Source of the DNA: Streptomyces sp. NRRL F-6492 | Lineage (GTDB): Bacteria; Actinomycetota; Actinomycetes; Streptomycetales; Streptomycetaceae | NCBI RefSeq assembly: GCF_001280125.1 | Contig: NZ_LGEG01000182.1 | Location: forward strand, 1-64,000 | Length of the DNA stretch: 64,000 bases | Direction: 5' to 3' | Shown here: positions 25,932 through 35,021 of the stretch, piece by piece | Layout: the number at the start of each line of letters is the position of its first letter | Numbering within the stretch: the stretch's first letter is position 1 | The notes under the pieces: generated by a model | Told to the model about the DNA's origin: nothing | Databases searched by the model: none | The model's input: the letters and a program-made list of their open reading frames with translations, nothing else | Made by a program: the position numbers and the translations under genes

Positions 25932-26809
25932 GCAGGGTCAGTCTCGAAGGACAGGTCGCGGTCGTCACCGGAGGGGCCCGCGGCGTCGGCGAACTCCTCG
26001 CCCGCAAGCTCTCCGCGCGCGGCGCGAAGATCGCGCTCGTCGGCCTGGAGCCGGAGCAGCTCAAGGAGGTCGCGGGCCGGCTCCACACGGAGGCCGACTG
26101 GTGGCACGCCGACGTCACCGACCACGAGGCGATGTCCCGGGTCGCGGCCGAGGTGAAGGAGCGGTTCGGGAAGGTCGACATCGTCGTCGCCAACGCCGGT
26201 GTCGCGTCCGGCGGTCCGTTCGTCGGCTCCGACCCGGTCGCCTGGCGGCGGGTCATCGAGGTCAACCTGATCGGCGGCGCCGTGACCGGCCGGGCGTTCC
26301 TGCCCGTCCTCATGGAGTCCCGCGGCTACTTCCTCCAGATCGCCTCGCTCGCCGCGATCACCCCGGCCCCGATGATGACGGCGTACTGCGCCTCCAAGTC
26401 GGGCGTCGAGGCCTTCGCGCACAGCCTGCGCGCCGAGGTCGCGTACAAGGGCGTGAAGGTCGGCGTCGGCTACCTCTCCTGGACCGACACGGACATGGTG
26501 CGGGGCGCCGACGAGGACGACGTCATGCGGGAGCTGCGCCAGCGGCTGCCGTGGCCGTCGAACCGCACGTACCCCCTCGGCCCGGCCGTCGACCGGATCG
26601 TCGAGGGCATCGAGCGGCGCTCGCCGCACGTCTACGCCCAGTGGTGGCTGCGCGGGATGCAGTCGATCCGCGGCTACCTGCCCGGCGTGATCGCGACCGT
26701 GGGGCAGCGCGAGATGAGGCGCTTCGGGCCGCGCCTCGACACGGTCTCCAAGGGTCTCGTGGGGGCGGGCGGCGCGGCCGACGAGCAGGAGCGCACGGAG
26801 CGGGTCTGA
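25928..26809 (+). CDS. Short-chain dehydrogenase/reductase
   Basis: 293 residues. Cofactor loop TGGARGVG, NAG motif (VVANAGV), catalytic YCASK preceded by Ser in IASLAA, and a C-terminal extension of about 50 residues. ATG overlaps the hydrolase stop (ATGA). Likely interconverts an alcohol and the ketone handled by the operon's monooxygenase. Confidence 0.9.
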   Translation: MSRVSLEGQVAVVTGGARGVGELLARKLSARGAKIALVGLEPEQLKEVAGRLHTEADWWHADVTDHEAMSRVAAEVKERFGKVDIVVANAGVASGGPFVGSDPVAWRRVIEVNLIGGAVTGRAFLPVLMESRGYFLQIASLAAITPAPMMTAYCASKSGVEAFAHSLRAEVAYKGVKVGVGYLSWTDTDMVRGADEDDVMRELRQRLPWPSNRTYPLGPAVDRIVEGIERRSPHVYAQWWLRGMQSIRGYLPGVIATVGQREMRRFGPRLDTVSKGLVGAGGAADEQERTERV

Positions 26810-26954
26810 CCCCCCGGCCCCGCGTCCGACCTCCGGTTCTCACCGTCCGTAACTGATCGAAATGCGCGGAATGTTCACTCGTGCGAGGCTGATCGAGGTC
26901 GGGGACACCACGTCCCCCACCTCCCCCCCACATCTCTCACAGGAGTGAACTTCC

Positions 26955-27140
26955 ATGGGCGTGCAGGACCAGTTCAAGGACAAGGCCGAACAGCTCAAGC
27001 ACCAGGCCAAGGAGGCCATGGGCAAGGCGAAGGACGAGGCGTCCGAGCGCGCCTCCCAGGGCCGTGAGCGCCCCCAGGACGCGCAGGACCGCGCCCAGCA
27101 GGAGGTCCAGGACCGCCGCAACCAGGGCCGCCAGGCCTGA
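26955..27140 (+). CDS. CsbD-like stress protein
   Basis: 61 residues, extremely charged and helical (many Lys, Glu, Gln, Asp), beginning GVQDQFKDKAEQLKHQAKEA. CsbD-like proteins are small general-stress proteins of unknown mechanism. ATG has ACAGGAG 8 nt upstream. Monocistronic, with a terminator hairpin just after it. I could not identify a stress-sigma promoter in the preceding 145 nt. Confidence 0.8.
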   Translation: MGVQDQFKDKAEQLKHQAKEAMGKAKDEASERASQGRERPQDAQDRAQQEVQDRRNQGRQA

Positions 27141-27161
27141 CGTTCCGCCGGTTCACGCCGG

Positions 27162-27189
27162 AGGCGCACCCGCGACACCGGGTGCGCCT
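27162..27189 (+). terminator. Intrinsic terminator after the CsbD-like gene
   Basis: 11-bp perfect stem AGGCGCACCCG/CGGGTGCGCCT with a 6-nt loop, 21 nt after the stop. Confidence 0.75.
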
Positions 27190-27244
27190 TCGCGCGTTTT
27201 CGGCCACCGCCCGCAACTCCCGTGCGTCCGCCGCCGGATCTTCG

Positions 27245-27250
27245 TACGGT
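27245..27250 (+). promoter_or_regulatory. Putative leaderless -10 box (TACGGT)
   Basis: TACGGT ends 7 nt before the ATG of the acetyltransferase at 27258. Confidence 0.45.
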
Positions 27251-27257
27251 GGCGCCC

Positions 27258-27812
27258 ATGGCCGTACTCGAACGACTGCGCTCCGACCACGCCCCCGCCC
27301 TGCTCGTGTTCGAGCGGGAGAACCGGGCCTACTTCGCCGCGTCCGTGCCCGACCGGGGCGACGCGTACTTCAGCGGGTTCGCGGAGCGGCACCGGGCGCT
27401 GCTCGACGAGCAGGAGACCGGGACGATCCACTTCCACGTGCTCGTGGGGGAGGGCGGGGAGGTCCTCGGGCGGTTCAACCTGGTCGACGTCGCCGACGGG
27501 GCCGCCGAGCTGGGCTACCGGGTCGCCGAGCGCGCCGCCGGGCGCGGGGTGGCGACGGCCGGGGTGCGGGAGGTGTGCCGGCTGGCCCGCGAGGAGTACG
27601 GGCTGAGCCGGCTGACCGCCGCCACGACCCTCGACAACACGGGATCGAGGGCCGTCCTCGGACGGATCGGGTTCGGCGCGGTCGGGAGCGTGGTCCTGGA
27701 CGGCCGGCCGGGCACCTCGTACGAACTCGACCTGGTGTACGGGGTGACGGAGGCGGACTCCAGGACGCGCCCGGCGGAGGATCCCGGGCCGGTGCGTGGC
27801 TCCGGGGGATGA
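27258..27812 (+). CDS. GNAT family N-acetyltransferase (RimJ-like)
   Basis: 184 residues. Acetyl-CoA loop ERAAGRGVATAGV, followed by DNTGSRAVLGRIGFGAVG typical of RimJ/RimL proteins. ATG at 27258 is chosen over one 12 codons upstream because a -10 box sits between. Substrate unknown. Confidence 0.85.
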   Translation: MAVLERLRSDHAPALLVFERENRAYFAASVPDRGDAYFSGFAERHRALLDEQETGTIHFHVLVGEGGEVLGRFNLVDVADGAAELGYRVAERAAGRGVATAGVREVCRLAREEYGLSRLTAATTLDNTGSRAVLGRIGFGAVGSVVLDGRPGTSYELDLVYGVTEADSRTRPAEDPGPVRGSGG

Positions 27813-28038
27813 GAGGGGCGCCGCGAGCGCCGACAGGGCGGCCGACAGGCCGGAGGCCGAAGAACGGCAGCAGGCCCGGGGGACGGACTCCACCGCCGAG
27901 TACGTGCCGACCGCGGACGAGGGGTCCCTCCTCGTCACCGCCATGCCCGAGAACGTCTTCCGAGAGGGGCTGACCCGGACGGTCGCGCGACCGCCGGCCG
28001 TCCAGTTCCCGCTGTCGTCCGAGGGGCCGGGGCCTTGA
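27796..28038 (+). CDS. Possible small hypothetical protein
   Basis: 80 residues from GTG, overlapping the end of the acetyltransferase by 17 nt. Third codon positions are about 90 percent G/C, which favours coding, and the C-terminal half (EYVPTADEGSLLVTAMPEN) looks protein-like. There is no recognised family and no clear ribosome-binding site; it could be a remnant. It is convergent with the tricorn protease gene. Confidence 0.35.
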   Translation: MAPGDERGAASADRAADRPEAEERQQARGTDSTAEYVPTADEGSLLVTAMPENVFREGLTRTVARPPAVQFPLSSEGPGP

Positions 28039-28060
28039 GCCCCGGCCCCTCGGATCCGGC

Positions 28061-31000
28061 CTATCCCTCCGGCCTCGGCGGCAGCTTCGGGCGGGAGCGG
28101 TCCGGCAGTTCCTCGTACGCCGGGGGGCTCGCCGCCGGGGTCTTCTCCAGGAGCGCGAGGGCGACGTGGACGGCGTCGTCCAGCTGGGCGTGGCGGCCCT
28201 CCGCCCAGTCCAGGGGGGTGCGCAGGACCGCGAGGTCGGGCTCGACGCCGTGGTTCTCCAGGGACCAGCCGTACTCGGGGAACCAGGCCGCGTTCATCGG
28301 CACCGTGATCTGGGTGCCGTCCCCGAGCCGGTGGCGGCCGGTCATGCCGACCACCCCGCCCCAGGTGCGCTGGCCGACGACCGGACCGAGGCCCAGGAGC
28401 TTGAAGGCGGCGGTGATCATGTCGCCGTCGGAGGAGGTGGCCTCGTCGGCGAGGGCGACGACGGGGCCGCGCGGCGCGTTGGAGGCGTAGCTGACGGGCT
28501 GGGCGTTGCGCGTGAGGTCCCAGCCGAGGATCCGCCGGGTCAGCTTCTCGATGACGAGCTCGCTGATGTTGCCGCCCGCGTTGCCGCGCACGTCCACGAT
28601 GAGGGCCGGCCGGGAGACCTCCATGCGCAGGTCGCGGTTGAACTGCGCCCAGCCCGAGCCGCCCATGTCGGGGATGTGGAGGTAGCCGCAGCGCCCGCCG
28701 CTGAGCTCGCGGACCACGGTCCGGCGCTTGGCGACCCAGTCCTGGTAGCGCAGCGGGCGCTCGTCGACGAGCGGGACGACGGCGACCCGGCGGGCGCGCC
28801 CCTCGCCCTCGGCGGGGGTGAAGGTCAGCTCGACGGTGGTGCCGCCGGTGCCGGAGAGCAGCGGGTACGGCCCGGTGACCGGGTCCACCGGACGCCCGTC
28901 GACGTGGGTGAGGACGGCGCCCTCGCGGATGCCCGTACCGGCCAGCGGGGAGCGGGCCTTGGAGTCGGAGGACTCGCCGGGCAGGATCCGCTTCACCGTC
29001 CAGCCGGCCTCGCGGAGCACGAGGTTGGCGCCGAGCAGGCCCATGGGCCGCTGGTAGTGCGGCGGGCCCTCGTTGCGGCGGGCCGGGGTGACGTACGCGT
29101 GCGAGGTGCCCAGCTCGCCCATCACCTCGCGCAGCAGGTCGGCGAACTCGTCGGGGGAGGAGACCCGTTCGACCAGCGGCCGGTACTGGTCGAGGACCGC
29201 CGTCCAGTCCACCCCGCCCATGCCGGGCTCCCAGAAGTAGGCGCGGACGATCCGCCCGGCCTCGTCGAAGGCCTGCCGCCACTCGGCGCCCGGGTCGACC
29301 TCGTGCAGGATGCGCCGCAGGTCCAGGTAGACGGTCGAGTCGCCGTCGCCGGCCTCGGTGGCGGGCACCGCCCGCAGCTCGCCCTCGTCCGCGACGACGA
29401 GCCGGGTGCCGTCGCCGCTGACCGCGAACCAGTCCAGGTCGGAGGCGAGTTCGCTCTTGCGGGCCTTGGTGATGGAGAAGTGCTCCAGGGTGGGCCGGCC
29501 CGAGGTGTCGGCCGGGTTGGCGAAGGTCTCGCCGAGCGCGCCCGAGATGGGCCAGCGCAGCCAGACCAGGCCGCCGCCGCTGACCGGGTGCAGCGCGGAG
29601 TACTTGGAGGCGGAGACCGGGAACGGCGTGACCCGCTCGGCGAGCCCCTCGATCTCCACCGTCACCGTGCCCTCGGCCGGGGCCGTGTCGTCGTCGGCCG
29701 GGTCGAGGCCGCCGGCCGCCGGGCGCCCGTCCGGGAGCAGCGCGAAGGGGGACGGGGTCGCGGAGGAGAGCGGGACGAGGTAGGGGCGGCAGCCCAGCGG
29801 GAACGACAGGTCGCCGGTGTGCACGTCGTACACCGGGTCGAAGCCGCGCCAGGAGAGGAAGGCGAGGTAGCGCCCGTCCCGGGTGAAGACCGGGTTCTCG
29901 TCCTCGAAGCGCCCGTTGGTGACGTCCACGACCGTGCGGGCGCCGGGGCCCGAGATGCGGGCCATCTTGATGGAGCGCAGGGAGCGGCCGATGCCGGGGT
30001 GGGACCAGGTCAGCCAGTCGCCGTCGGGGGAGAAGGCGAGGTCGCGGACGGGTCCGTTGACGGACCTGATCAGCTCGGTGACCCGGCCGTTCGGCTTCCC
30101 GTCCGGTTCTCCGTCCGGTTCTCCGCCCGGCTCCCCGTCCGACTCCTCGCTCGCGTCGAGGAGCAGGAGCCGGCCGTCGTGGGAGGCGAGGGCGAGCCGC
30201 TCGCCGTCCGGGTCGGCGACCAGTTCCTCGACCCGCCCGAGGCCCCCCGTGGCGAGCCGGCGCGGCGGCCGGTCGCCGCTGGCGCGCGGCAGGTGGGCCA
30301 CCTCCACGGCGTCCTCGCCGTCGGCGTCGGTGACGTACGCGACCTGGCCGCCGCTGCCGAGCATCTCGGGCAGCCGGACCCGGACGCCGGGGGAGTCGAT
30401 GATCGTGCGGGCCGGGCCGTCGCGGTGCGTCAGCCAGTACAGGCTGCCCCGGACGGAGACGGCGCTGGCCCGGCCGGTCTCGTCGACGGAGAGGGAGTCG
30501 ATGTGGTGGGCGGCGGGCACCTGGTAGCTCCGCCGGCCGACGCGCTGGCCGCCGAGCCGCACTTCGAGCCTGCGGGGGCGGGAGTCGGGGGTGAGGGCGT
30601 CCACGGTCCACAGCTCGCCCGCGCACTGGTAGACGACCCGCCGGCCGTCGCTGGAGGCGTGCCGGGCGTAGAACTCGGCGTGGTCGGTGTGGCGGCGCAG
30701 GTCGGTGCCGTCGGGCCGGCAGGAGTACAGGTTGCCGACGCCCTCGTGGTCGGAGAGGAACGCGATCCGGCCCCCCACGGCCATCGGGCAGTCCAGGTGC
30801 CCGCCGATGTCGGGCAGCAGCCGCTCGCCGTGCAGCCAGAGCCGGCCGGTGGCGCCGCCCCGGTACCGCTTCCAGGCGGCGGGCTCGTGCGGCGGCTTCC
30901 CGGTGAGCAGCAGCGTGCACCGCTCGGTCTCGTTGCCGGGGGCGGTGATCCCGTCCGTGACCGTGATGTCGGAGACCGGACCCCAGGGCAGCCGGCGGCC

Positions 31001-31411
31001 CGGGGTGCCGTCGGTGGGGACGGTGTAGGCCCAGGAGTAGTACGAGAAGGGCTGCCCGTGCGAGGAGACGGCGAGGATCTCGGAGCGGCCGTCCTTGTCG
31101 GGGGGCGTCCAGCCGCAGACCCGGGTGTCGGTGGAGCCCCAGTGGGTGAGCCGCCGGGCGGCCCCGCCGTCGACCGGGACGAGGTGGATCTCGGGGTCCA
31201 GGCTGCGCCAGTTCGTGTACGCGATGTGGCGCCCGTCCGGCGAGAAGCGCGGGTGCCCGACCCGGGTCCGGTCGACGGTGAGCCGCCAGGCCCGGCCGGG
31301 GCGCTCCCCCTCGAAGGCGAGCGGGGCGACCCAGAGGTCGTCCTCGGCGACGAAGCACAGCAGGTCGTCGTGGAGGTGCGGAAAACGGAGATACGCGACG
31401 TCGTCACTCAC
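28061..31411 (-). CDS. Tricorn-type protease (S41 family, beta-propeller/PDZ)
   Basis: 1116 residues. The N-terminal two-thirds forms WD40/PD40-like beta-propellers (FSPDGRHIAY, FSPDGDWLTW); then a helical C1 domain with GTSHAYV (about 770, Ser-His of the catalytic tetrad), a PDZ domain (about 830-910), and the S41 core with the nucleophile in EATSSDGD (about 992). Tricorn degrades oligopeptides released by the proteasome. An acidic low-complexity insert (EPDGEPDG) lies near residue 430. GTG at 31411 is the only plausible start before VAYLRFPHLHDDLLCF, though the GGGGAG motif directly abuts it. Confidence 0.92.
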   Translation of the reverse strand: MSDDVAYLRFPHLHDDLLCFVAEDDLWVAPLAFEGERPGRAWRLTVDRTRVGHPRFSPDGRHIAYTNWRSLDPEIHLVPVDGGAARRLTHWGSTDTRVCGWTPPDKDGRSEILAVSSHGQPFSYYSWAYTVPTDGTPGRRLPWGPVSDITVTDGITAPGNETERCTLLLTGKPPHEPAAWKRYRGGATGRLWLHGERLLPDIGGHLDCPMAVGGRIAFLSDHEGVGNLYSCRPDGTDLRRHTDHAEFYARHASSDGRRVVYQCAGELWTVDALTPDSRPRRLEVRLGGQRVGRRSYQVPAAHHIDSLSVDETGRASAVSVRGSLYWLTHRDGPARTIIDSPGVRVRLPEMLGSGGQVAYVTDADGEDAVEVAHLPRASGDRPPRRLATGGLGRVEELVADPDGERLALASHDGRLLLLDASEESDGEPGGEPDGEPDGKPNGRVTELIRSVNGPVRDLAFSPDGDWLTWSHPGIGRSLRSIKMARISGPGARTVVDVTNGRFEDENPVFTRDGRYLAFLSWRGFDPVYDVHTGDLSFPLGCRPYLVPLSSATPSPFALLPDGRPAAGGLDPADDDTAPAEGTVTVEIEGLAERVTPFPVSASKYSALHPVSGGGLVWLRWPISGALGETFANPADTSGRPTLEHFSITKARKSELASDLDWFAVSGDGTRLVVADEGELRAVPATEAGDGDSTVYLDLRRILHEVDPGAEWRQAFDEAGRIVRAYFWEPGMGGVDWTAVLDQYRPLVERVSSPDEFADLLREVMGELGTSHAYVTPARRNEGPPHYQRPMGLLGANLVLREAGWTVKRILPGESSDSKARSPLAGTGIREGAVLTHVDGRPVDPVTGPYPLLSGTGGTTVELTFTPAEGEGRARRVAVVPLVDERPLRYQDWVAKRRTVVRELSGGRCGYLHIPDMGGSGWAQFNRDLRMEVSRPALIVDVRGNAGGNISELVIEKLTRRILGWDLTRNAQPVSYASNAPRGPVVALADEATSSDGDMITAAFKLLGLGPVVGQRTWGGVVGMTGRHRLGDGTQITVPMNAAWFPEYGWSLENHGVEPDLAVLRTPLDWAEGRHAQLDDAVHVALALLEKTPAASPPAYEELPDRSRPKLPPRPEG

Positions 31412-31503
31412 CTCCCCATGCTTTCGGGGCGGAGGGGGCGTGGCAACTCGTACGTGTATGCGGGCGCGTCCCGGGGGTCCCGCCGGTGTGGGCCAGAACA
31501 CGT

Positions 31504-31518
31504 ACGAAACGGTTTCGT
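31504..31518. promoter_or_regulatory. TetR-type operator 1, ACGAAACGGTTTCGT
   Basis: Inverted repeat ACGAAAC-G-GTTTCGT, upstream of the TetR gene; the same site occurs in reverse orientation 47 bp downstream. Confidence 0.7.
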
Positions 31519-31550
31519 TTCGCTGGAGGGCGGGAGTATCTTCTTACTGT

Positions 31551-31565
31551 ACGAAACCGTTTCGT
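31551..31565. promoter_or_regulatory. TetR-type operator 2, ACGAAACCGTTTCGT
   Basis: Inverted repeat ACGAAAC-C-GTTTCGT, the reverse complement of operator 1, directly after a TACTGT -10 candidate (31547) and 62 bp before the TetR ATG. Confidence 0.7.
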
Positions 31566-31626
31566 TCGCTCCCCGTCGGTCCACCGGAGCGGAAGCGGGA
31601 GCGGAAGAAGAAGCAGGAGGCACGGC

Positions 31627-32199
31627 ATGGCACGCAGCAGGCTCACTCCCGAGCGGGAGTCCGAGCTGTACGCGGCCGTGCTCGACCTCCTGCGCGAGGT
31701 CGGCTACGACGCCCTCACCATGGACGCCGTCGCCGCCCGCACCCACTCCAGCAAGGCCACCCTCTACCGCCAGTGGGGGAGCAAGCCCGAGCTGGTCGCC
31801 CGGGCGCTGCGCGCCAACAAGCCGGCCGACCTCTCCGAGATCGACACCGGTTCGCTGCGCGGCGACTTCCGGGCCATGCTCGAACGGACCGACGACTGCC
31901 AGATGGAGAAGGACTCCGCGCTGATGCGGGGTCTGGCCCATGCCGTCCACGACAACCCCGACCTGCACCGGGCGCTGCGCGAACTGATCGTCGAACCCGA
32001 GATGAACAGCTTCGAGGAAGTGCTGCGCCGGGCGGTCCGCAGGGGCGAGGTCGACGCCGGCAATCCGGCGCTGAAGCTCGTCCCGCACATGCTGATCGGC
32101 GCGTTCGTCGCCCGCCCGCTGATCGAGGATCAGCCGGTCGACCACGCGTTCCTCAGTGCCTACGTCGACGCCGTCGTGCTCCCCTCACTCGGCGTCTGA
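31627..32199 (+). CDS. TetR family transcriptional regulator
   Basis: 190 residues. N-terminal HTH (about 14-60) with VAARTHSSKATLYRQWGSK is typical of TetR repressors; the C-terminal ligand-binding domain resembles TetR_C proteins next to efflux pumps. ATG has CAGGAGG 5 nt upstream. It precedes an MMPL exporter in the same direction and lies downstream of twin palindromes likely to be its own operators. Confidence 0.92.
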   Translation: MARSRLTPERESELYAAVLDLLREVGYDALTMDAVAARTHSSKATLYRQWGSKPELVARALRANKPADLSEIDTGSLRGDFRAMLERTDDCQMEKDSALMRGLAHAVHDNPDLHRALRELIVEPEMNSFEEVLRRAVRRGEVDAGNPALKLVPHMLIGAFVARPLIEDQPVDHAFLSAYVDAVVLPSLGV

Positions 32200-32315
32200 G
32201 CCCCACGGGACCTCCCCGGAGGACCCCGCACCACCTCTCCACCTGACGTCGCGCCGCTCACGCCGTCGGGCCGGCTCCCCATGCCCTTGTCCCTCAACAC
32301 CGGGAGTACGCCCCC

Positions 32316-34514
32316 GTGGCCACGTTCCTGTACAAACTGGGTCGCTCCGCCTTCCGGCGCCGACGGCTCGTCGCCCTCCTCTGGGTGGCGCTCCTCGCGC
32401 TCGCCGGCGTCGGCGCCGCGACCGCGCCCGCCGCCACCTCCAGCTCCTTCTCGATCCCCGGCACCGAGGCCCAGCGCGCCTTCGACCTGCTCGAAGAGCG
32501 CTTCCCGGGCGCCGGAGCCGACGGGGCCACCGCCCGCGTCGTCTTCAAGGCCCCCGAGGGCCAGAAGGTGACCGACCCGGCGCACAAGGCCGTCGTCGAG
32601 GAGACCGTCGCCGCGCTCAAGTCCGGCTCGGACCAGATCGTCTCGGTCGCCGACCCGTACACCGCGCGGGCCGTCTCGCAGAACGGCTCCACCGCCTACG
32701 TCTCCGTCGCGTACAAGGTCAACGCCATGGAGCTGACCGACGAGACGCGCGAGGCCCTGAAGCAGGCCGGGCACCAGGCGCAGGGCAAGGGCCTGACGGT
32801 CGAGGTCGGCGGCGACGCCCTCCAGACCATGCCCGAGACCGGCGCGGGCGAGATCGTCGGCGTGGTCATCGCCGGCATCGTGCTCGTCGTCACCTTCGGC
32901 TCGCTCGTCGCCGCCGGACTCCCGCTGCTCACCGCGATCATCGGCGTCGGCATCGGCGTCTCCTCGATCGCGGCGCTCGCGAACGTCCTCGACCTCGGCT
33001 CCACCACCTCCACCCTCGCGATGATGATCGGCCTCGCGGTCGGCATCGACTACGCCCTCTTCATCGTCTCCCGCTACCGCGCGGAGCTCGCCGAGGGCCG
33101 CGACAAGGAGGAGGCCGCGGGCCGCGCGACCGGCACGGCCGGCTCCGCCGTCGTCTTCGCCGGGCTCACCGTCGTCATCGCCCTCGTCGGCCTGGCCGTC
33201 GTCAACATCCCGATGCTGACGAAGATGGGCTTCGCCGCCGCCGGCACGGTCGTCATCGCCGTCCTCATCGCGCTCACCCTGATCCCGGCCCTGCTCGGCT
33301 TCGCCGGCGACAAGGTCGTGGGCCGCAAGCAGCGCAAGGGCGCGGAGTCCGGGACCGGCGAGGACGGCGAGGGCGGCAAGGGCGTCAAGGAGGAGAAGCC
33401 GAACGGCGGCACCCGCTGGGCCCGGTTCGTCATCCGCCGCCCCGTGATGGTGCTCCTCGTCGGCGTCCTCGGCCTCGGCGCGATCGCGGTGCCCGCCGCC
33501 TCCCTGGAGATGGGCCTGCCGGACGACGGCGTGAAGCCGGTCTCCACCACCGAGCGCCGCGCGTACGACGCCCTGTCCGACGGCTTCGGCCCCGGCTTCA
33601 ACGGCCCGCTGCTCGTCGTCGTCGACGGCGACAGGGCCACCGCCGACAGGACGGTCTCCACGATCAAGAAGCTCGACGGCTGGGCCGCCGTCACCCCGGC
33701 GACCCCGAACAAGGCCGGCGACGCCGCGATGATCACGGTCGTCCCGAAGGACCGCCCGTCCTCCGGCGCCACCGAGAACCTCGTCCACGACATCCGCGGC
33801 GCCACCGGCGACGACGTCCTCGTCACCGGCGCCACCGCGATGAACATCGACTTCTCGCAGAAGATGAACGACGCCCTGGTGCCCTACCTGGCCCTCGTCG
33901 TCGGCCTCGCCTTCCTGCTCCTGACCCTGGTCTTCCGCTCGGTCCTCGTCCCCCTGAAGGCGGCCCTCGGCTTCCTGCTCTCGGTGGTCGCGGCCCTCGG
34001 CGCGGTCGTCGCGGTCTTCCAGTGGGGCTGGCTCGGCAGCCTCTTCGGGGTCGAGCAGACCGGCCCGATCATGTCGATGATGCCGATCTTCATGGTGGGC
34101 GTCGTCTTCGGCCTCGCGATGGACTACGAGGTGTTCCTCGTCACCCGGATGCGGGAGGCGTACGTCCACGGCGAGCGTCCCGGCGAGGCGATCGTGACCG
34201 GCTTCCGGCACAGCGCCCGGGTGGTCACCGCCGCCGCGGTGATCATGATCGCGGTCTTCTCCGGCTTCATCGGGATGACCGACCAGATGATCAAGATGAT
34301 CGGCTTCGGCCTGGCCGTCGCGGTCCTCTTCGACGCCTTCGTGGTCCGCATGGCGATCGTCCCGGCCGTCCTGGCCCTGCTCGGCCACAAGGCCTGGTGG
34401 CTGCCGAAGTGGCTGGACCGGGCCCTGCCGAACGTGGACGTGGAGGGCGAGGGCCTCGCCGAGCACGTCGACGGGACCGGCTCGCAGGAGAAGCCGGACC
34501 TCGTGAAGGTCTGA
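32316..34514 (+). CDS. MMPL/RND family transporter
   Basis: 732 residues, two repeats of one span, a periplasmic domain and five spans. Signature RND residues occur in GLAVGIDYALFIVSRYR and GLAMDYEVFLVTRMRE, where Asp-Tyr pairs carry the proton relay. Such proteins export lipids, siderophores or drugs. GTG start, with GGGAG about 10 nt upstream. The gene lies 116 nt after tetR and is probably co-transcribed and induced by the TetR ligand. Confidence 0.9.
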   Translation: MATFLYKLGRSAFRRRRLVALLWVALLALAGVGAATAPAATSSSFSIPGTEAQRAFDLLEERFPGAGADGATARVVFKAPEGQKVTDPAHKAVVEETVAALKSGSDQIVSVADPYTARAVSQNGSTAYVSVAYKVNAMELTDETREALKQAGHQAQGKGLTVEVGGDALQTMPETGAGEIVGVVIAGIVLVVTFGSLVAAGLPLLTAIIGVGIGVSSIAALANVLDLGSTTSTLAMMIGLAVGIDYALFIVSRYRAELAEGRDKEEAAGRATGTAGSAVVFAGLTVVIALVGLAVVNIPMLTKMGFAAAGTVVIAVLIALTLIPALLGFAGDKVVGRKQRKGAESGTGEDGEGGKGVKEEKPNGGTRWARFVIRRPVMVLLVGVLGLGAIAVPAASLEMGLPDDGVKPVSTTERRAYDALSDGFGPGFNGPLLVVVDGDRATADRTVSTIKKLDGWAAVTPATPNKAGDAAMITVVPKDRPSSGATENLVHDIRGATGDDVLVTGATAMNIDFSQKMNDALVPYLALVVGLAFLLLTLVFRSVLVPLKAALGFLLSVVAALGAVVAVFQWGWLGSLFGVEQTGPIMSMMPIFMVGVVFGLAMDYEVFLVTRMREAYVHGERPGEAIVTGFRHSARVVTAAAVIMIAVFSGFIGMTDQMIKMIGFGLAVAVLFDAFVVRMAIVPAVLALLGHKAWWLPKWLDRALPNVDVEGEGLAEHVDGTGSQEKPDLVKV

Positions 34515-34594
34515 TCCGGTGAAGCCTTCACCTCGTGAAGGTCTGACCTCGTGAAGCCCTGACCTCGTGAAGGCCTGATCTCGCGCAGGTGCGA
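34499..34594. repeat. 16-bp tandem repeat seeded by the MMPL stop codon
   Basis: About six units with consensus CCTCGTGAAGGTCTGA. The first unit is the last five codons plus TGA of the MMPL gene; four units carry TGA at the same phase; the last is degenerate. Confidence 0.85.
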
Positions 34595-34637
34595 GTACCG
34601 GCCGGGTCCAGCCCCGACGCCGTCGGCGTGTCGTCAG

Positions 34638-35021
34638 TCAGCGACGCGCCGACGGCGTCCGCGTACCCGAAGCGGTGGAGGGGCCGGAGGAGTACGTGTG
34701 GCGGAGGAAGCGGACCAGGGCGGCGGTGTCGAACTGGACGACCTCCACCCCCTCCTCCGTGTGGAACTCGACCACCGTCTGCACCCGGCCGCAGGGCCAG
34801 ACGCCGATGTCGCCGCGCCGGGTCGGGGTGCGCAGGCCCGTCTCCAGGAGGGCGCGCGGAAAGGACCACTCGACGGCGCCGGGGAAGACGAAGCGGACGG
34901 TCGCGGGGGAGTAGCCGGGGTCGTAGCGGAGGGCCACCGGGACGGGTCGGGTGAGCGGGGCGTCGCTGACGATCCGGCCCTTGGCACGGTCGTCGACTGC
35001 GGGGGCGGGTGCGGCGGCCAT
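34638..35021 (-). CDS. SsgA-like sporulation/cell-division regulator (SALP)
   Basis: 127 residues matching the SsgA family, found only in sporulating actinobacteria: ALRYDPGYSPATVRFVFPG, WSFPRALLETGL, and ALVRFLRHTY at the C-terminus. SALPs control septum placement and spore separation; SsgA/SsgB help position FtsZ. ATG has CAGGAG 6 nt upstream. A Pro/Ala-rich N-terminus of about 25 residues precedes the domain. Which SALP (SsgA to SsgG) cannot be told here. Confidence 0.88.
   Translation of the reverse strand: MAAAPAPAVDDRAKGRIVSDAPLTRPVPVALRYDPGYSPATVRFVFPGAVEWSFPRALLETGLRTPTRRGDIGVWPCGRVQTVVEFHTEEGVEVVQFDTAALVRFLRHTYSSGPSTASGTRTPSARR

Noticed and set aside
27153-31924. Very long open frames opposite and alongside the tricorn protease gene
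   Set aside because: They are shadow frames caused by high-GC codon bias; their composition is Arg/Pro/Gly- or Val/Gly-rich without domains, whereas the protease frame has clear motifs.
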